A DNA stretch of 42,126 nucleotides from Fibrobacter sp. (GTDB taxonomy: Bacteria; Fibrobacterota; Fibrobacteria; Fibrobacterales; Fibrobacteraceae): assembly GCA_016295375.1 (NCBI GenBank), contig JAEDLI010000008.1, positions 1 to 42,126 on the forward strand. The letters run 5' to 3'. Position 1 is the first letter of the stretch; every line of letters starts with the position of its first letter. This document shows, piece after piece, positions 39,768-42,126 of this stretch. The position numbers and the translations under genes are program-made. The notes under the pieces were generated by a model, which was not told where the DNA came from, made no database searches, and worked only from the letters and a program-made list of their open reading frames with translations.

Positions 39768-42065
39768 ATGGGATGGTTTAAAATTTTGGGCATAGCCCTT
39801 GCCAGTTCATATGCCGTACATGCAGTTTCCGTTTCTAACCCCATAATATGGGCAGACAACCCGGATCCCGCCATTGTGCGCGTTGACGATGCCTATTATA
39901 TGGTATCAACCACTATGTACTATGCGCCTGGTGTACCTGTAATGAAATCCACCGACTTAGCGCAGTGGCGCACGGTAGGCTATGCCTACCAGACCCTCAC
40001 CAATAACGACGAACAAAATCTCAACAACGGGAAAAGCGCCTATGCCAAGGGTTCTTGGGCATCCAGCATCCGTTACCACAAGGGGAATTTCTACGTTTTG
40101 ACACCCTCTTACACTACCGGAAAGACCCATATCTACAAAACCGCCGATGTAGAAAACGGTCCCTGGTCCGAGGTGCAACTTCCGTACATGTACCATGACC
40201 CCTCCTTGTTTTTTGACGACGATGGAACCGCATGGGTCATTTACGGAAGCGGTAACGAAATTAAATATGTAGAACTCAATGGCGATGCATCGGGCTTAAA
40301 ACAGAATGGACGAAGCGGCATTCTTGGAGGAGTAAATATTGACCAGGTAACAGGTGCCAGCAACTATTATGTGAAGCAGGAGGGTTCCCACATGGAAAAA
40401 ATAGACGGGAAATACTACCTGTTTACCATTTCCTGGCCCGCAAACAGGGGACGCAGTTCTATCGTTTACCGTTCAAACAGCCTGCTTACTGGCTACGAGG
40501 GTAGATTTTTCTTGTCCGACAACGGCGTGGCACAAGGTAGCATCTTTGACACACCCGATGGCAAATGGTACACCCTGCTGTTCCGCGATTCCGGCCCCGT
40601 GGGGCGTATTCCTCACCTGGTTCCCACAGTCTGGAAGGATGGCTGGCCGGAACCGGCTAGCGGGACCAACAAAGCTCCAGCAACCCTGGAATTGCCCGAA
40701 TCACCGTTGCCTGGCTACGGCATGGTCACCTCTGACGACTTTGATAGCGAAGATTTGCCTTTGGAGTGGCAGTGGAACCACAATCCTGACAACAAAAACT
40801 GGAGCCTCACTGCAAATCCCGGACACCTCCGCATTACCACAGGCCGTACCGATGCAAGTGTTTTAAAAGCAAAGAACACCCTGACCCAGCGTACTTTTGG
40901 ACCCAAGTGCTCCGGCCGTATTTCTTTAGACGGAAGCGGAATGAAGGATGGTGACATTGCCGGCCTTACGACCATCCAAGAGAACAGAGGTTTTGTGGGA
41001 CTCGCTAAAGACGGTAGCAACTACAAGGTGGTGATGTACCAGGGCGACAAGAATGGTGACGTACGGAAAGCTAGCGAACCGATTTCTGGTTCCAAGGTTT
41101 TCCTACGTATGGATTTTAACCTACCTCTAGACAAAGGAACCGCTTCATTCTACTACAGCACCGATGGCTCTGCCTGGACAAAAATCGGTTCCGATGTTTC
41201 ACTCAATTTCAGCCTTGACTACTTCACTGGCAACCGTTTTGGCCTGTTCAACTATGCCACCAAAACGGCAGGAGGCTACGCCGACTTTGACTGGTTCAAG
41301 ATAGGCTCGGACTACATGGACGAAATCTACCTAGACAACACTCAAGAAGTAGTCCCCCCTACCCCCTACGGCGGCAAGGCTCTTACACTTCCCGGGCGAA
41401 TCGAGGCCGAAAACTTTGACGAAGGCAAACCCTACAAGGCCTATAGCGACAACGACGGCGAAAACAAAGGCAAGGCCTACCGCGAAACCGGCGTAGACAT
41501 TGTGGGATTTGGCTGCTCCGACAAGGCGAACACAACGAATTGCGAGGGATATGCCCTCGGTTACACAGCCGAAAGCGAATGGTTGCGCTACACCGTCAAT
41601 TTCGAAGAAGCCGGGGAATACGACGTGCGGGTAAATATGGCAACCCCCTCCGAAAAAGCAGGAGTCAAGCTCTATATAGACGGCAAGGCCGTTACCGACG
41701 AAATTATTGCCAAACAAAACAGTGAAAATGACTGGAGTACCTATTCGGTGGTATCCGCAAAGACCTCTGAAATCGCTGCCGGCGAACACACCCTCAAACT
41801 GGAAATCGTGGGCAACAACGTGAATGTGGACTGGATTGAAATCTGCAAGGGCGAATGTAAAACCTCAAGCATCGCACAGAGGCCCCGACTTGATGTGCAC
41901 AGCGAGCAAAACTACCGCGTGTATAGCCTGAACGGGAGATTTATGGGCAGTGTAAGTGCCGCAAGCATCCGCGAGGCGCAAACGAAAATCCAGACGATGG
42001 TTCCACACAAGGGAGTGTATTTCATTAAATTCCAAACCGTCATGCACCGGGTGATAGTCAAATAA
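39768..42065 (+). CDS. Secreted GH43 enzyme with beta-sandwich, CBM6 and FPm-1-like tail
   Basis: From ATG 39768 (GGGAG upstream) it is 765 residues. The GH43 propeller has ADNPDPAIVRVDDAYYMVST (base Asp), YHDPSLFFDDDGTAWVIYG (tuning Asp) and YYVKQEGSHMEKIDGKYYLF (acid Glu). A concanavalin-like GH43_C2 domain follows (about 330-520, DDFDSEDLPLEWQWNHNPDN...). This two-domain form is typical of beta-xylosidases and arabinofuranosidases. CBM6 (RIEAENFDEGKP...NVDWIEIC) and a tail (YRVYSLNGRFMGSV...GVYFIKFQTVMHRVIVK) close the protein. An in-frame ATG at 39717 with GGAGGG also fits and would add 17 residues including RKK before the signal helix; both starts look usable. Confidence 0.9.
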   Translation: MGWFKILGIALASSYAVHAVSVSNPIIWADNPDPAIVRVDDAYYMVSTTMYYAPGVPVMKSTDLAQWRTVGYAYQTLTNNDEQNLNNGKSAYAKGSWASSIRYHKGNFYVLTPSYTTGKTHIYKTADVENGPWSEVQLPYMYHDPSLFFDDDGTAWVIYGSGNEIKYVELNGDASGLKQNGRSGILGGVNIDQVTGASNYYVKQEGSHMEKIDGKYYLFTISWPANRGRSSIVYRSNSLLTGYEGRFFLSDNGVAQGSIFDTPDGKWYTLLFRDSGPVGRIPHLVPTVWKDGWPEPASGTNKAPATLELPESPLPGYGMVTSDDFDSEDLPLEWQWNHNPDNKNWSLTANPGHLRITTGRTDASVLKAKNTLTQRTFGPKCSGRISLDGSGMKDGDIAGLTTIQENRGFVGLAKDGSNYKVVMYQGDKNGDVRKASEPISGSKVFLRMDFNLPLDKGTASFYYSTDGSAWTKIGSDVSLNFSLDYFTGNRFGLFNYATKTAGGYADFDWFKIGSDYMDEIYLDNTQEVVPPTPYGGKALTLPGRIEAENFDEGKPYKAYSDNDGENKGKAYRETGVDIVGFGCSDKANTTNCEGYALGYTAESEWLRYTVNFEEAGEYDVRVNMATPSEKAGVKLYIDGKAVTDEIIAKQNSENDWSTYSVVSAKTSEIAAGEHTLKLEIVGNNVNVDWIEICKGECKTSSIAQRPRLDVHSEQNYRVYSLNGRFMGSVSAASIREAQTKIQTMVPHKGVYFIKFQTVMHRVIVK

Positions 42066-42080
42066 AGGGAGAATAAACTA

Positions 42081-42105
42081 CCCTGCACTGAAAGTGCAGG
42101 GTTTT
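42081..42105 (+). terminator. Intrinsic terminator of the xylan cluster
   Basis: CCCTGCACT-GAA-AGTGCAGGG followed by TTTTG, 16 bases past the GH43 stop. Confidence 0.85.
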
Positions 42106-42126
42106 GTATGTCGTATGCGGATGGGT

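Noticed and set aside
32279..42065. A Bacteroidetes-type polysaccharide utilisation locus
   Set aside because: There is no SusC/SusD pair or hybrid two-component regulator; the organisation is the Fibrobacter type of secreted multi-domain enzymes.

Overview
The window reads as a chromosomal segment of a Fibrobacter species (Fibrobacterota), probably close to F. succinogenes. The reasons are a FISUMP (F. succinogenes major paralogous) domain lipoprotein, a TIGR02147-family regulator, Ser-rich or Thr/Asp-rich linkers on lipoproteins, and a xylan gene cluster whose enzymes end in CBM6 plus a shared C-terminal tail resembling the F. succinogenes paralogous module FPm-1. No rRNA, tRNA, CRISPR array or classical insertion sequence was found.

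Layout. 1-600: no large gene; several strong hairpins and one 19-codon ORF with a very good ribosome-binding site. 605-1905 (-): FISUMP lipoprotein whose signal peptide is out of frame at an A6/T6 tract. 2092-7721 (-): dgt, proB and rapA, separated by REP-like hairpins and period-7 repeat arrays. 7817-9835 (+): GYF/RDD membrane protein and murA. 9845-13613 (-): TPR lipoprotein, membrane-anchored Ser/Thr kinase, GAF-type sigma-54 activator and a small secreted protein, tightly packed. 13735-16304 (-): beta-helix lipoprotein (Cthe_2159-like), with its ribosome-binding site buried in a 16-bp hairpin, and a PepSY-like periplasmic protein. 16555-25625 (-): acyl-CoA carboxyltransferase, adenylate kinase, clpC, a LolD/LolE pair, a four-helix-bundle S23 gene in a small repeat-bounded cassette, and lysS. 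25777-27995 (-): oligopeptide ABC ATPase and a YejE-like permease, separated by a 121-bp insert between exact 30-bp direct repeats. 28101-29985 (-): SmtB-like ArsR repressor and a metal-efflux permease. 30021-32169 (+): TIGR02147 regulator and lipoprotein. 32279-42065 (+): GH43, GH30_8, CE1-like, CE6 and GH43 enzymes.

How the genes work together. The right end looks like a glucuronoxylan/arabinoxylan degradation cluster: a GH30_8 enzyme cuts the backbone at glucuronic acid branches, CE6 and CE1-like esterases remove acyl groups, and two GH43 enzymes attack arabinose or xylose linkages. The four large secreted enzymes carry CBM6 and the C-terminal tail, while the CE1-like enzyme is a lipoprotein without them. 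The 9.8-13.6 kb block looks like a signalling operon. The 28.1-30 kb block is metal homeostasis with a visible operator.

The least explained material is non-coding. Degenerate heptanucleotide arrays sit directly against start or stop codons at several junctions, and one inverted pair encloses only the S23 gene. Other such items are REP-like hairpins, two of them absorbed into the FISUMP reading frame; TAnnTTTG boxes so close to start codons that leaderless mRNAs are implied; a sequestered ribosome-binding site; and a leader-peptide/terminator element ahead of the last GH43 gene.
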